Below, in pieces: positions 25,847 through 34,179 of a DNA stretch of 64,000 bases; within the stretch, counting starts at the first letter, position 1, and each line of letters opens with the position of its first letter. A program made the translations under genes and the position numbers. The notes under the pieces were generated by a model. That model was not told the DNA's origin. It worked only from the letters and a program-made list of their open reading frames with translations, and searched no databases. Source of the stretch: Labrys wisconsinensis (GTDB taxonomy: Bacteria; Pseudomonadota; Alphaproteobacteria; Rhizobiales; Labraceae); assembly GCF_030814995.1 (NCBI RefSeq), contig NZ_JAUSVX010000009.1, positions 62,001 to 126,000 on the forward strand. Direction: 5' to 3'.

Positions 25847-26650
25847 TTATTGCGCCGGGCCCCGGTGATCCATGTGCCGGGCCGCGGCGGACGCCCCGAC
25901 GATCATCGAGACGATGTGCTCCTGAAGCTCGGGGATGGCCTCGCACTCCCCGACATTGCGGCCTTGCCGGAGCACGGTGGCACGATCGCAAACCTCCAGG
26001 ACTTCCTGGATGTTGTGGCTGATCAGAATGACCGAGATGTCCTGTTCGGCGAGCCGCCGGATCATCCGGCGGACATTGCGTTTCTCGCGCAGGCCCAGCG
26101 CCGCGGTCGGCTCGTCGAGGATGACGATGCGTCCGGCAAAAGCGAAGCTCCGTGCGATTGCGACCGCTTGGCGCTGCCCGCCTGACATGAGCCCGATCGG
26201 CTGATAGGGGTCCTTGATGCGAACCTCGAGCACCTCGGTGTACCGCTTCCATTGCTCGACCATCTTGCGGCGGTTGAGGAAGGACAGCGGACCGAGGAAG
26301 CGTCCGTAGGACTCTTCGCGGCCGATGAAGATGTTCTCGATGACATTGAGGTTGTCGAAGACCGCGAGATCCTGGAACACCGTCTCGATGCCATGACTGC
26401 GTGCATCGGCCGAGGACTGGAAATTCACAACCTTGCCGTCGAGTCGGATCTCGCCGCTGTCGACGGAGTGGACGCCGGAGAGTGCCTTGATCAGCGTCGA
26501 TTTGCCGGCCCCGTTGTCGCCGAGGAGCCCAAGGATCTCGCCCTTGTGCAACGTGAGGCTGACGCGCTCCAGCGCGACGACCGAGCCGAAGGATTTCGAA
26601 ACGTCCCTGACTTCGAGGACGGCGGGGCGATCGGTGTTCGTCGTGATCAT
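25847..26650 (-). CDS. ABC transporter ATP-binding protein, single-domain CUT2 type
   Basis: A 267-residue ATPase with Walker A GDNGAGKST, Q-loop VFQDLAVFDNL, signature MSGGQRQAVAIAR, Walker B IVILDEPTAALG and H-loop LISHNIQEV. Unlike RbsA it has one ATPase domain, so two copies must dimerise. Its ATG overlaps the permease stop by 4 bp. The gene at 57278-58057 is of the same short type. Confidence 0.93.
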   Translation of the reverse strand: MITTNTDRPAVLEVRDVSKSFGSVVALERVSLTLHKGEILGLLGDNGAGKSTLIKALSGVHSVDSGEIRLDGKVVNFQSSADARSHGIETVFQDLAVFDNLNVIENIFIGREESYGRFLGPLSFLNRRKMVEQWKRYTEVLEVRIKDPYQPIGLMSGGQRQAVAIARSFAFAGRIVILDEPTAALGLREKRNVRRMIRRLAEQDISVILISHNIQEVLEVCDRATVLRQGRNVGECEAIPELQEHIVSMIVGASAAARHMDHRGPAQ

Positions 26651-27693
26651 TGTGCGTGCTCCCGGGCCTGCATGGCGCGGAGCTTCGTTTCCAGCCGGCC
26701 GCGGACCATGTCGATCTGCAGCGCGACGAGGATGAGGAGGCCGATCGCGACCGTCTGGTAGAAGGGCTCGACGCCGAGCAGATCGAGGCCATTCTTGATG
26801 ACGCCGATGATCAGCGCGCCGACGAGGACGTTCCAGATATTGCCGCGGCCGCCGAAGAGGCTGGCGCCGCCGATGACGACGGCGGTAATGGCATAGAGTT
26901 CCAGGCCGGCGCCCGCCATCGGCGTCGCGGCATCCGTTCGCCCCGCGGTGATGATGCCCGCGAGTCCCGCGGTCAGGCCGCAGACCGTATAGCAGAATAG
27001 AACGATGGCCTTGGTCGGCACGCCGAGCTTCTCGGCGGCCTCCGGATTGCCGCCGACGGCATAGATCCAGCGGCCGAGCTTGGTCGATGTGACCAGCACG
27101 CCGAGGAGCGCCGCAAGGCCGAACAGGATCACGACCGGCGTCGGCAGGAGGCCGACGAAGCTGTCGCCGAGAAGGGCGAGCTCCGGCGGCAGACCGGCCA
27201 CGACCTTTCCGCCGGTGGTGATTTGCGCGGCACCGCGCGCGATGCTCATCGTCGCGACTGTCACGATCAGCGGCTGCGGTACTTTTCCGGACGTGATGAG
27301 GCTGCCGTTCACGGCTCCAGCGGCGGCGCCGACCGCAAGGCAGGTGATGATCTGCGCAAGGCCATGGCCGGGGAAGGCGACGACGCTGACCATCGTCGCA
27401 AGGGCAAGGACGGAGCCCACGGAAATGTCGATGCCGCGGGCGAGGATGACGAAGAGCTGGCCGAGCGCGAGCACGCCGACGACTGCGCTCTGGACGCCGA
27501 TGTTCTGAATATTCCCGACGGTGAGGAAGTACGGCGATAGCAGCGCGAAGGCGAGGCACAATACGAGAAGGATCAGGGGCGGACCGAGGCGGATCGCGGC
27601 GCCGAGGACGGAGATGAGCCTCGCACGCCCCGAGATCGCACGGGGGTCGGTCTCGCCTCGATCAAAGTCCGGTGTTGCAGCCGATTCTGTCAT
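26647..27693 (-). CDS. ABC transporter permease, RbsC-like
   Basis: A 348-residue inner-membrane permease with about eight to ten hydrophobic segments. Family marks are ILARGIDISVGSVLALATMVS, GAVNGSLITSGKVPQPLIVTVATM and the C-terminal GGASLFGGRGNIWNVLVGALIIGVIKNGLDLLG. The start is ATG 27693, eight bases after the stop of the preceding enzyme gene. The open frame upstream of this is antisense-like noise. Confidence 0.92.
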   Translation of the reverse strand: MTESAATPDFDRGETDPRAISGRARLISVLGAAIRLGPPLILLVLCLAFALLSPYFLTVGNIQNIGVQSAVVGVLALGQLFVILARGIDISVGSVLALATMVSVVAFPGHGLAQIITCLAVGAAAGAVNGSLITSGKVPQPLIVTVATMSIARGAAQITTGGKVVAGLPPELALLGDSFVGLLPTPVVILFGLAALLGVLVTSTKLGRWIYAVGGNPEAAEKLGVPTKAIVLFCYTVCGLTAGLAGIITAGRTDAATPMAGAGLELYAITAVVIGGASLFGGRGNIWNVLVGALIIGVIKNGLDLLGVEPFYQTVAIGLLILVALQIDMVRGRLETKLRAMQAREHAQ

Positions 27694-27700
27694 CTGTGCG

Positions 27701-29926
27701 CTATCCCCTTTCGGTGGTGCTCGCGTCGGGCCGCCGATCGCCCGGCGGCAGACCGCCGAGCTTGCGGAGGACATTGCCGGTGATGCGCGAGACGTTGTTG
27801 TCGTAATTGTTGTGCGAGAGGCTTCCGCACCACGAGATCGAGCCGACGGAGAACACCGCGCCGCCGTGGCCGGTCTCGAAGTAGACCATGTCCGCCCTGA
27901 TCTTCTGCCATTGTTCGCGGCGCGACAGTCCGGAGACGTCCCCATGCTCCTCGATCGGCGGGGAGTAGGTGTCGCCATGGCCTGTGGCGGTTGCGAGGTG
28001 GATGACATCGCGCGGCGTCGGCAAGTCGTCGCTGAGGCTGTCGACCTCGTCGCCGGCCGCACCGCCGAGGACGAGCCCGAAATCGCCTATGGTTTCCGTG
28101 TCCGACACACCTTCGAAAATGAAGGCCGCCCGCGGATCGAAACTGCCGGGCAGGCGCCGATAGCCGGGCGAGACGGAATCATAACCCATCGCGCGGAAGC
28201 CGATGCCGACCAGCTGATTGGGCGGCAGGCCGCGATGGCGCCAGAGGCCGCCGAGCTCCCCGGTGGTGCTGTGGTGGAGCTCGCCCGGAGCCGAGGTCCA
28301 GGCGCGGCCGCCGGCATTGCCTCGGCGCACTTCGATCAGGTGGGGCCGCTCGGAACTGACCGAGGTCACCCAGTAGTAGCCGTTGCCGCCGAGATACATG
28401 TGGCTGCCGCCGCACTGCAGATAGGCCTCGAGCCCGGTGCGCATCGCTCCCGTCCAATATTCGGGATGGGTGCCGCTGAGCACGACGTCGTAGGGATCGA
28501 GCAGGCTCATGCCTTCGTGGTGGAGGTCGTGGTCGGTGATGACGTGGTAATCGATGCCCTGCGCCTCGAGCCAGTCGATGAGATAGAGGTCGGCCGCCAG
28601 GTGCCTCGGCGTGCCGAACTGCCACTGCCGATAGTCGGGCCGCATGTTGGGAATGGGACGGAGAAAGCTCGAGTGGCAGACACCCGATCCATCCGAATGC
28701 TTGTCATAGATCGACAGGCCGAACTCGGGATGCGCGGCGAGATAGAGGTCGAGGTCGTTGGCCTCCATAGGCCGCTTCTGAAAGAACGCGCGGTATTCGG
28801 GGAGCCCGCGCAAGGATTCATCGGCATAGGCGAGATAGGTCATCGTCGGCAGGAGGAGGAGGACGCTGGCCTTCTCGCTTCCCGGCCGGACGACGAACGG
28901 GATTCGGTCGCTTGCGTCCGCCGCCGTAAGCCGCAAGGCATAGACGCCGCTGCGCTGCGCCGCCGGAAGCTGCCATGTGACGGAGGTTTTCCAAGCGGCG
29001 TCCTCCAGATCGTCGTCGTGGAAATGGATCGCGCCATATTCGGCCGGCGCATGCCGGAAGTGGTGCTCGCTGCCGGCCCAGCCATGGCCGGTGACAGCCC
29101 GCGTCGGGGCATTGACGAGAGTGCCGTGCAGCGCGTGCGGACCGCTGTCGCACAGGATCATCGTCCCGATCCCGACGGAGAAATCCCAGGCGGCGACAAG
29201 GTCGAGCCGGGCCGAGCCCGGGTCGGGCGCCGCGAAGAGCTGCCCGATTTCGGCGTCGGTCAACGCACGCCCGACGAGCGTCGGACGCTCGATCTTGCCA
29301 TTGAAATGGCCGTCCGGCTCGCCCGACGCTCCGGTCGCCGCAATCAGGAGCGGCACATCGTTCTCCAGGACGGACAGGTCGACCGGACGAACCAACGCGG
29401 GGCCCGGGGCGCGATCGACCGCCGCCTGCAGGAGCCGGACCTCTTGGCGAGCGGCGTCGAACACGGCCGCCACGCGAGTCCAGCGGCGGCACTCCAGCGG
29501 TAGGCCGGTGCCCACGGAAACGTCGCGCACGCCGTCGCCGAGCCAGAAGGTGAGGTCGCCGTCCGGCCCCACCCCGAGGGCATAGCCCGATGCGCCCCGG
29601 CGCTTCGAGACCAGCCCCTGGCCACTCCCTTTCGGCGCGGCCGTGGGGAAGACCCAGGCGCAGAGCGTAAAGCTGCCCGCCGGGCAGAGGACGTCGTGGT
29701 GGGGAACGCAGCCATAGGATCCAGCCCGAGCAATCTGCTTCTCTCCTGGAAACTCGCCCAGTTCGGCGACGCGTTCCTCCTTGAAGCCGGGACCGTTCTC
29801 GTCGCCGTGGATGAGGCGAACGATGTCGGCGCCATAGCGCTCGAAGTCCGTGCTGACCTTGAATGCGATCGCGCCCCCGGGCGCGACGCTCAATCTGTCG
29901 GCGTAGCCCGTCAACTCGTGGATCAT
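27701..29926 (-). CDS. N,N-dimethylformamidase large-subunit-like protein
   Basis: A 741-residue protein matching the beta (large) subunit of N,N-dimethylformamidase along its length. An N-terminal immunoglobulin/LamG-like region of about 230 residues includes FTLCAWVFPTAAPKG and HFNGKIERPTLVGRALTDAEIGQLF. The catalytic C-terminal half includes IYDKHSDGSGVCHSS, DYHVITDHDLHHEG and LSGTHPEYWTGAM. In the characterised Paracoccus enzyme a mononuclear iron is held by two Tyr and one Glu; the HPEYW Glu and nearby Tyr residues are the obvious counterparts here. No gene for the roughly 130-residue small subunit is present. The start is uncertain among GTG 29953, ATG 29932 and ATG 29926. The likely reaction is hydrolysis of a substituted amide. 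Confidence 0.83.
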   Translation of the reverse strand: MIHELTGYADRLSVAPGGAIAFKVSTDFERYGADIVRLIHGDENGPGFKEERVAELGEFPGEKQIARAGSYGCVPHHDVLCPAGSFTLCAWVFPTAAPKGSGQGLVSKRRGASGYALGVGPDGDLTFWLGDGVRDVSVGTGLPLECRRWTRVAAVFDAARQEVRLLQAAVDRAPGPALVRPVDLSVLENDVPLLIAATGASGEPDGHFNGKIERPTLVGRALTDAEIGQLFAAPDPGSARLDLVAAWDFSVGIGTMILCDSGPHALHGTLVNAPTRAVTGHGWAGSEHHFRHAPAEYGAIHFHDDDLEDAAWKTSVTWQLPAAQRSGVYALRLTAADASDRIPFVVRPGSEKASVLLLLPTMTYLAYADESLRGLPEYRAFFQKRPMEANDLDLYLAAHPEFGLSIYDKHSDGSGVCHSSFLRPIPNMRPDYRQWQFGTPRHLAADLYLIDWLEAQGIDYHVITDHDLHHEGMSLLDPYDVVLSGTHPEYWTGAMRTGLEAYLQCGGSHMYLGGNGYYWVTSVSSERPHLIEVRRGNAGGRAWTSAPGELHHSTTGELGGLWRHRGLPPNQLVGIGFRAMGYDSVSPGYRRLPGSFDPRAAFIFEGVSDTETIGDFGLVLGGAAGDEVDSLSDDLPTPRDVIHLATATGHGDTYSPPIEEHGDVSGLSRREQWQKIRADMVYFETGHGGAVFSVGSISWCGSLSHNNYDNNVSRITGNVLRKLGGLPPGDRRPDASTTERG

Positions 29927-29999
29927 CTCCATCCCCTCGCAGCCGAACGTCACCAGACGAACGAGGAGCGCCGCTGCGGTTCAGCGGCGCCCGCGGCTG

Positions 30000-31250
30000 T
30001 CATGCGTCCTCTTTGAGGTCGAACCGCCGCGCCTCGATCGGCTCGACATTCCCGAGCTCGGCCTCGCACGCCGACAGGTCGCCCATGGCGACGCGCCCGG
30101 CGATATCGATGTTGCGGCAGATGTTGGCGATGTCCGCCTCCGTATGCCGAGGGTGGGTCGGCACCAGCACCGTCCGCGCCAGGATCGCGAGCGAATCCGC
30201 GCACATTTCGCGCGTGTAGGTCTTCCGGCAGTCCTTGTTCGCGGCCATGCGGAACGGGTTCATCTCCGGATGCGCCGCCCCGTCGCCGGTGAGCACCTGG
30301 TCCCATTCCGTATAGGTGTGCCGGCCGGTCCGGCCCGCGACGACGCTTGGGAACACCTTCGAGAACGCCGCCGCCGCGCCTGCGGTCGGGAACGTCAGGA
30401 TGGCGTGCGTGGCGCAATCATCGGCAGGGCTGTGGAGCGGCGCGGCACGCACGCCGAGCCGCGCGAGGCTCTTCACCACGGCGAGGATGGCATCGCGCTC
30501 CTCGCGCATCACGGCGACCATGCCGTCGATACGGTCGAGCTGCACGTTGAGCATCGCGCCCATCAGCTCGCTGGCGCGGGCGCCGTTGCCGGCGAACGGT
30601 TTCACCGACTCGTTGCGCCCCTGCCAATAGAAATTGCAGGGATCGATGGCGCAGCGCATGCGCTCGGCAAAATAGTCGCTGTTCGTGGAGACGCCGCCGC
30701 CCTCGCCGGCCGTCATGTTCTTGTAGTAGTTGAAGCTGTAGCAGCCGACATCGCCGATGCTGCCGAGCTTCCTGCCCTCGTAGCTGCCGCCGACGCCCTG
30801 GCAGGCATCCTCGATGACGATGAGGCCGTGCTTGCCGGCGATGGCCATGATCGGGCGCATGTCGCAGGCCGTGCCCCACATGTGCACCGGGATGACGGCC
30901 CTGGTCTTCGGGCCGATGGCGCGCTCGAAGGCCTCGGGATCCATGGTGAGGCTCTCGTCGATGTTGACGAAGACCGGAATGGCGCCCGCGGCCAGGACCG
31001 ACGTCGCGGTCGCCATGTAAGTGTGGGCCGGGATCAGGACCTCGTCACCCGGCCCGAGGCCGACGCCGACGACGGCCGCCACGAGGGCATTGGTGCCGCT
31101 GGCGGCGAGCGCCGCATGCTTGACGCCGAGATAGGCCGCATAGCGCGCCTCGAAGCGGGAGCACTCCTGCCCGACTCCGTACCTGAACAGGGCATCGGAC
31201 CTGACAACGCGGGCGAGCGCGTCGATCTCCTCCTCGCCGACGATATACAT
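30000..31250 (-). CDS. DegT/DnrJ/EryC1/StrS family PLP aminotransferase
   Basis: A 416-residue fold-type I aminotransferase of the class used on sugar nucleotides and some amino-cyclitols. The cofactor Lys is K177 in SFNYYKNMTAGEGG, preceded by VIEDACQGVGGSYEGRKLGSIGDV. The start MYIVGEEEID is set by GAGGAG seven bases upstream. It lies between the MocR regulator and the dimethylformamidase-like gene, all in one direction, so a catabolic rather than antibiotic or cell-wall role is suggested. The substrate is unknown. Confidence 0.9.
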   Translation of the reverse strand: MYIVGEEEIDALARVVRSDALFRYGVGQECSRFEARYAAYLGVKHAALAASGTNALVAAVVGVGLGPGDEVLIPAHTYMATATSVLAAGAIPVFVNIDESLTMDPEAFERAIGPKTRAVIPVHMWGTACDMRPIMAIAGKHGLIVIEDACQGVGGSYEGRKLGSIGDVGCYSFNYYKNMTAGEGGGVSTNSDYFAERMRCAIDPCNFYWQGRNESVKPFAGNGARASELMGAMLNVQLDRIDGMVAVMREERDAILAVVKSLARLGVRAAPLHSPADDCATHAILTFPTAGAAAAFSKVFPSVVAGRTGRHTYTEWDQVLTGDGAAHPEMNPFRMAANKDCRKTYTREMCADSLAILARTVLVPTHPRHTEADIANICRNIDIAGRVAMGDLSACEAELGNVEPIEARRFDLKEDA

Positions 31251-31302
31251 GGCGTTCTCCTCGAATTCAGCGTCTGTGGTCGAGGAGAAGGTAGCGAAAG
31301 GC

Positions 31303-31347
31303 CATTGGTCCCCAGAAGGGCCAATGATTGTCAATGTTGAGGAACCA
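31303..31347 (-). promoter_or_regulatory. candidate regulator sites before the DegT gene
   Basis: An inverted repeat CATTGG (31303-31308) / CCAATG (31321-31326) lies 53-76 bp upstream of the DegT start. GAGGAACCA (31339-31347), inside the 3' end of mocR, repeats nine bases of the arm of the palindrome at 32843-32886. Both could be MocR sites, but a 9-base match can occur by chance. Confidence 0.35.
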
Positions 31348-32839
31348 CTTCCTTCTCGCCTGCCGAGGATGCGGCGTGGCGCGTGTCGAAGGTCTGGAAC
31401 AGATTGCGCAGCCCAGCCACGGCGGCGTGGCTTTCGCGCTCGGCAAGCCGGGCATAGCCGAGGAGCAGGCCTCTCTGGGGCTCATCGCAATGGAAGTTGG
31501 CGGAAAGCGGCTGTGCGTCAATGCCGTGCAGCGCCGCCTCCTGCGCCACCTGGCGGTCGTCGAAGGGCTTCCTGAAGCGGCCGAGCAGCTGAATGCCGCT
31601 GTCGCTCGCCGATACCTCCATCCATTCGCCGAGCTGGCTGGCGCAAAGCCCGAGCAGGTAGGCCTGCCGCTTGGCATAGAGCGATCGCATGCGCTTGAGG
31701 TGGGCTGCGAAATGCCCCTCGCGGATGAAGTCCGCCAGCGCCGCCTGCAGGATCAGCGGCGCGAACTGTCCGGTGATTGCAAGCGCGCGGTCGATCGGCT
31801 CGACCAGCCCCATCGGCACGATGAGATAGCCGATGCGAAGTGACGAGAAGAGCGTCTTGCCGAAGGTGCCGACATAGACCACGCGCTCGGACGTATCGAG
31901 GCCCTGCAGCGCCGAAATCGGTTTGCCGCGGAAACGATATTCGCCGTCATAGTCGTCCTCGACGATCCAGGCGTTATGGCGAGATGCGAGTTCGAGCAGT
32001 TCCAGCCGTTCATCGAGCCGCATGATCTCGCCGGTCGGCCATTGGCACGAGGGGGTGATGTAGATCAGCCGCGGCGGAGGCAGTTGCGGATCGGAGAGCC
32101 GCCATCCCGTCTCCGACACGCGGAGCGGAGCGACCGTCGCTCCGCCGGCAAGCAGGGCCGTCCTGGCGCCGATATAGCCCGGCTCCTCGAGCCAGGCGGT
32201 GTCGCCGCTGTCCAGCAATGTCCGGGCGAGGAGGTCCAGCCCGGCCTGCGCTCCCGTGACGACCACCACCTGCTGCGGCGTGCACACCACCCCGCGCGCG
32301 ACGGCCGCGTAGTGCGCTATGGCCTCGCGCAGGTCCGGATGCCCGCAGAAGCTGAAATAGGTGAGGATATCCTCCGAGCGGCTGTGCGCCCGCCGCGCCA
32401 GCAGCCTCGACCAGATCGAGAACGGGAAGCTCTCGGTCTCCGGATAGCCCGGGTGAAAGTTCAATTTCCTCGGGCTACGGCCAAACCGCGGCTGGCCCGC
32501 GATCATCCTGCCGCGGCGCGACAGTTCGGGAGCGGCCACGCGCTTTTCGGCGGGCAGGCCGGACTTCGGGCGGTCCATGATGCTGGAGACGACCGTGCCG
32601 GAGCCGATCCTGGACTCGACATATCCTTCGACGATGAGCTGCTCATAGGCGGCGATCACGCTGTTGCGCGCGACCTGAAGCGTCGCGGCAAGATCGCGCG
32701 TGGACGGCAGCCGGCTGCCGGGCGGCAGAGTCCCCTTCAGGATCTGCGCCCGCAGGCTGTCATAGATCTGCCGGTGGCCCGGCGAACCGGACTGTCGATC
32801 GATGACGATGCTGTCGAAAGGCAGAGCTCTCCGGTTCAC
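31331..32839 (-). CDS. MocR/PdxR-type GntR regulator with aminotransferase domain
   Basis: A 502-residue regulator. An N-terminal GntR winged helix (residues about 18-85, LPSTRDLAATLQVARNSVIAAYEQLIVEGYV) joins a fold-type I aminotransferase-like effector domain. The PLP-binding Lys is in VGTFGKTLFSSLRIGYLIVP, and SCQWPTGEIM and VEDDYDGEYRF are family marks. MocR proteins sense PLP or an amino compound. The start codon is GTG at 32839. It is transcribed toward the DegT-amidase-ABC genes and probably controls them as well as itself. Confidence 0.9.
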   Translation of the reverse strand: MNRRALPFDSIVIDRQSGSPGHRQIYDSLRAQILKGTLPPGSRLPSTRDLAATLQVARNSVIAAYEQLIVEGYVESRIGSGTVVSSIMDRPKSGLPAEKRVAAPELSRRGRMIAGQPRFGRSPRKLNFHPGYPETESFPFSIWSRLLARRAHSRSEDILTYFSFCGHPDLREAIAHYAAVARGVVCTPQQVVVVTGAQAGLDLLARTLLDSGDTAWLEEPGYIGARTALLAGGATVAPLRVSETGWRLSDPQLPPPRLIYITPSCQWPTGEIMRLDERLELLELASRHNAWIVEDDYDGEYRFRGKPISALQGLDTSERVVYVGTFGKTLFSSLRIGYLIVPMGLVEPIDRALAITGQFAPLILQAALADFIREGHFAAHLKRMRSLYAKRQAYLLGLCASQLGEWMEVSASDSGIQLLGRFRKPFDDRQVAQEAALHGIDAQPLSANFHCDEPQRGLLLGYARLAERESHAAVAGLRNLFQTFDTRHAASSAGEKEVVPQH

Positions 32840-32842
32840 GCA

Positions 32843-32886
32843 ATGGTTCCTCGCTTACCGGAAAACCGGTCCTACTGAGGAACCAT
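32843..32886 (-). promoter_or_regulatory. 44-bp palindrome at the mocR translation start
   Basis: Arms ATGGTTCCTC and GAGGAACCAT (10 bp, perfect) enclose a second dyad ACCGG-AAAA-CCGGT (32857-32870). It begins 4 bp before the mocR GTG and covers its ribosome-binding region, so it looks like an autoregulatory operator. Confidence 0.6.
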
Positions 32887-33021
32887 AATGGCGGTCGTCC
32901 TGCACTCCAAGGCCGATCAGCACCGCCCTTGGCGCACTATCGGACACGAAGCCGGGACCGTTTCAAGCACGATCTCGCCCGACCCATCCCGGTGCATCCG
33001 CCCCGGCGCTGCCGCGTTTCG

Positions 33022-34161
33022 TCATGCACCGGCCTTCTTCGGGATCGGCTGCACCGGCATGCCCGGCCCGATCTTCTGCAGGTTGCCGTCGATGACCTGG
33101 TCGCCGGCGGCGACGCCGCTCTCGATCACCACGAGATCGCCGTCCGTCGGTCCGAGCGAGACCAGGCGCTGCTCCACCGTGTTGCCGGCGCCGACGACAT
33201 AGAGATATTTGCCGAGCTGGCTCGACCCCAGCGCCGTCTGCGGCACCATCAGCGCGTCGGGCTGCTCGCCGACATGCAGGCGGATGCGGACATACTGGCC
33301 GGGCAGCAGGCTGAAATCGCCATTGCCGATGGTCGCCCGCGCGGTGATCGTGCCGGTGCTGCGGTCGACCGCATTGTCGAGGAAGGTGAGCTTGCCCCGA
33401 TGCGGCGTCGCCGGTCCGCCGGGCACGGTGATGTCGGCCTCCACCGCTCCCTCGGCCCGCGCCTTCTGGATCTCGGCGAGATCGCCCTCGCTCGGGTTGA
33501 AGGTCACGTAGATCGGGTCGAGCTGCACCAGCGTGTTGAGCGTCGTGCCGCCCACGCTCACCAGCGTGCCGACCGGCGCCTGGTTGCGCCCGAGCCGGCC
33601 GGCGAAGGGCGCCCGGATCTCGGTGTAGGCGAGGTTGATCTCGGCCGTGCGGATCGCCGCCCGGTCCATGGCGAGAGTCGCCTGTGCCTGCCGCACGGCG
33701 CTGGTGCGCTGGTCGAAGGTGTCCTTGGCCAGAAAGCCGCTCTTGGCCAGCTCGCTGCCGCGGTCGAGGTTGGAGCGCTGATAGTCGAGCGAGGCCACGT
33801 CGCGCTCGAGCTGTGCCTTGGCCTGGTCGAGCGTCGCCTCGTAGTCGCGCGAGTCGATGCGATAGAGCAGGTCGCCCGCCTTGACGTCGGCGCCGTCGGC
33901 GGCAGGCTGCTCCTGGAGATAGCCGGAGACCTTGGCCAGCAGCACGACGTTGCTGACCGATTCGGTGCGGGCGGGATAGTCGAGATAGAGCGGCAGCGAC
34001 CGCTTGACCACGGCGGTGACGGGCACCGGCATGGCCGGCGGCGCCGCTGCCGGCGTTGCCGCCCCGGCGCGCTCGGTGCCGATCTCGTCCTGCACCAGCG
34101 GCACGAGCGAGGCAGCCGCCAGGACGACGGCCGTTCCCAGGAGGAGTTTCCAGATGCGCAT
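33022..34161 (-). CDS. RND efflux pump periplasmic adaptor (membrane fusion protein)
   Basis: A 379-residue adaptor of the AcrA/MexA type. An N-terminal membrane anchor or signal (MRIWKLLLGTAVVLAAASLVPLV) is followed by barrel-sandwich halves with SGYLQEQPAADGADVKAGDLLYRID and YTEIRAPFAGRLGRNQAPVGTLV flanking a coiled-coil hairpin rich in Ala, Gln and Arg. The C-terminal beta-barrel/membrane-proximal domain includes LLPGQYVRIRL. It lacks an obvious lipobox. It follows the pump gene by 18 bp. ATG 34161 is fixed by GGAGAG seven bases upstream. An outer-membrane channel is not encoded nearby. Confidence 0.93.
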   Translation of the reverse strand: MRIWKLLLGTAVVLAAASLVPLVQDEIGTERAGAATPAAAPPAMPVPVTAVVKRSLPLYLDYPARTESVSNVVLLAKVSGYLQEQPAADGADVKAGDLLYRIDSRDYEATLDQAKAQLERDVASLDYQRSNLDRGSELAKSGFLAKDTFDQRTSAVRQAQATLAMDRAAIRTAEINLAYTEIRAPFAGRLGRNQAPVGTLVSVGGTTLNTLVQLDPIYVTFNPSEGDLAEIQKARAEGAVEADITVPGGPATPHRGKLTFLDNAVDRSTGTITARATIGNGDFSLLPGQYVRIRLHVGEQPDALMVPQTALGSSQLGKYLYVVGAGNTVEQRLVSLGPTDGDLVVIESGVAAGDQVIDGNLQKIGPGMPVQPIPKKAGA

Positions 34162-34179
34162 GACGCAGCTCTCCAAAAT

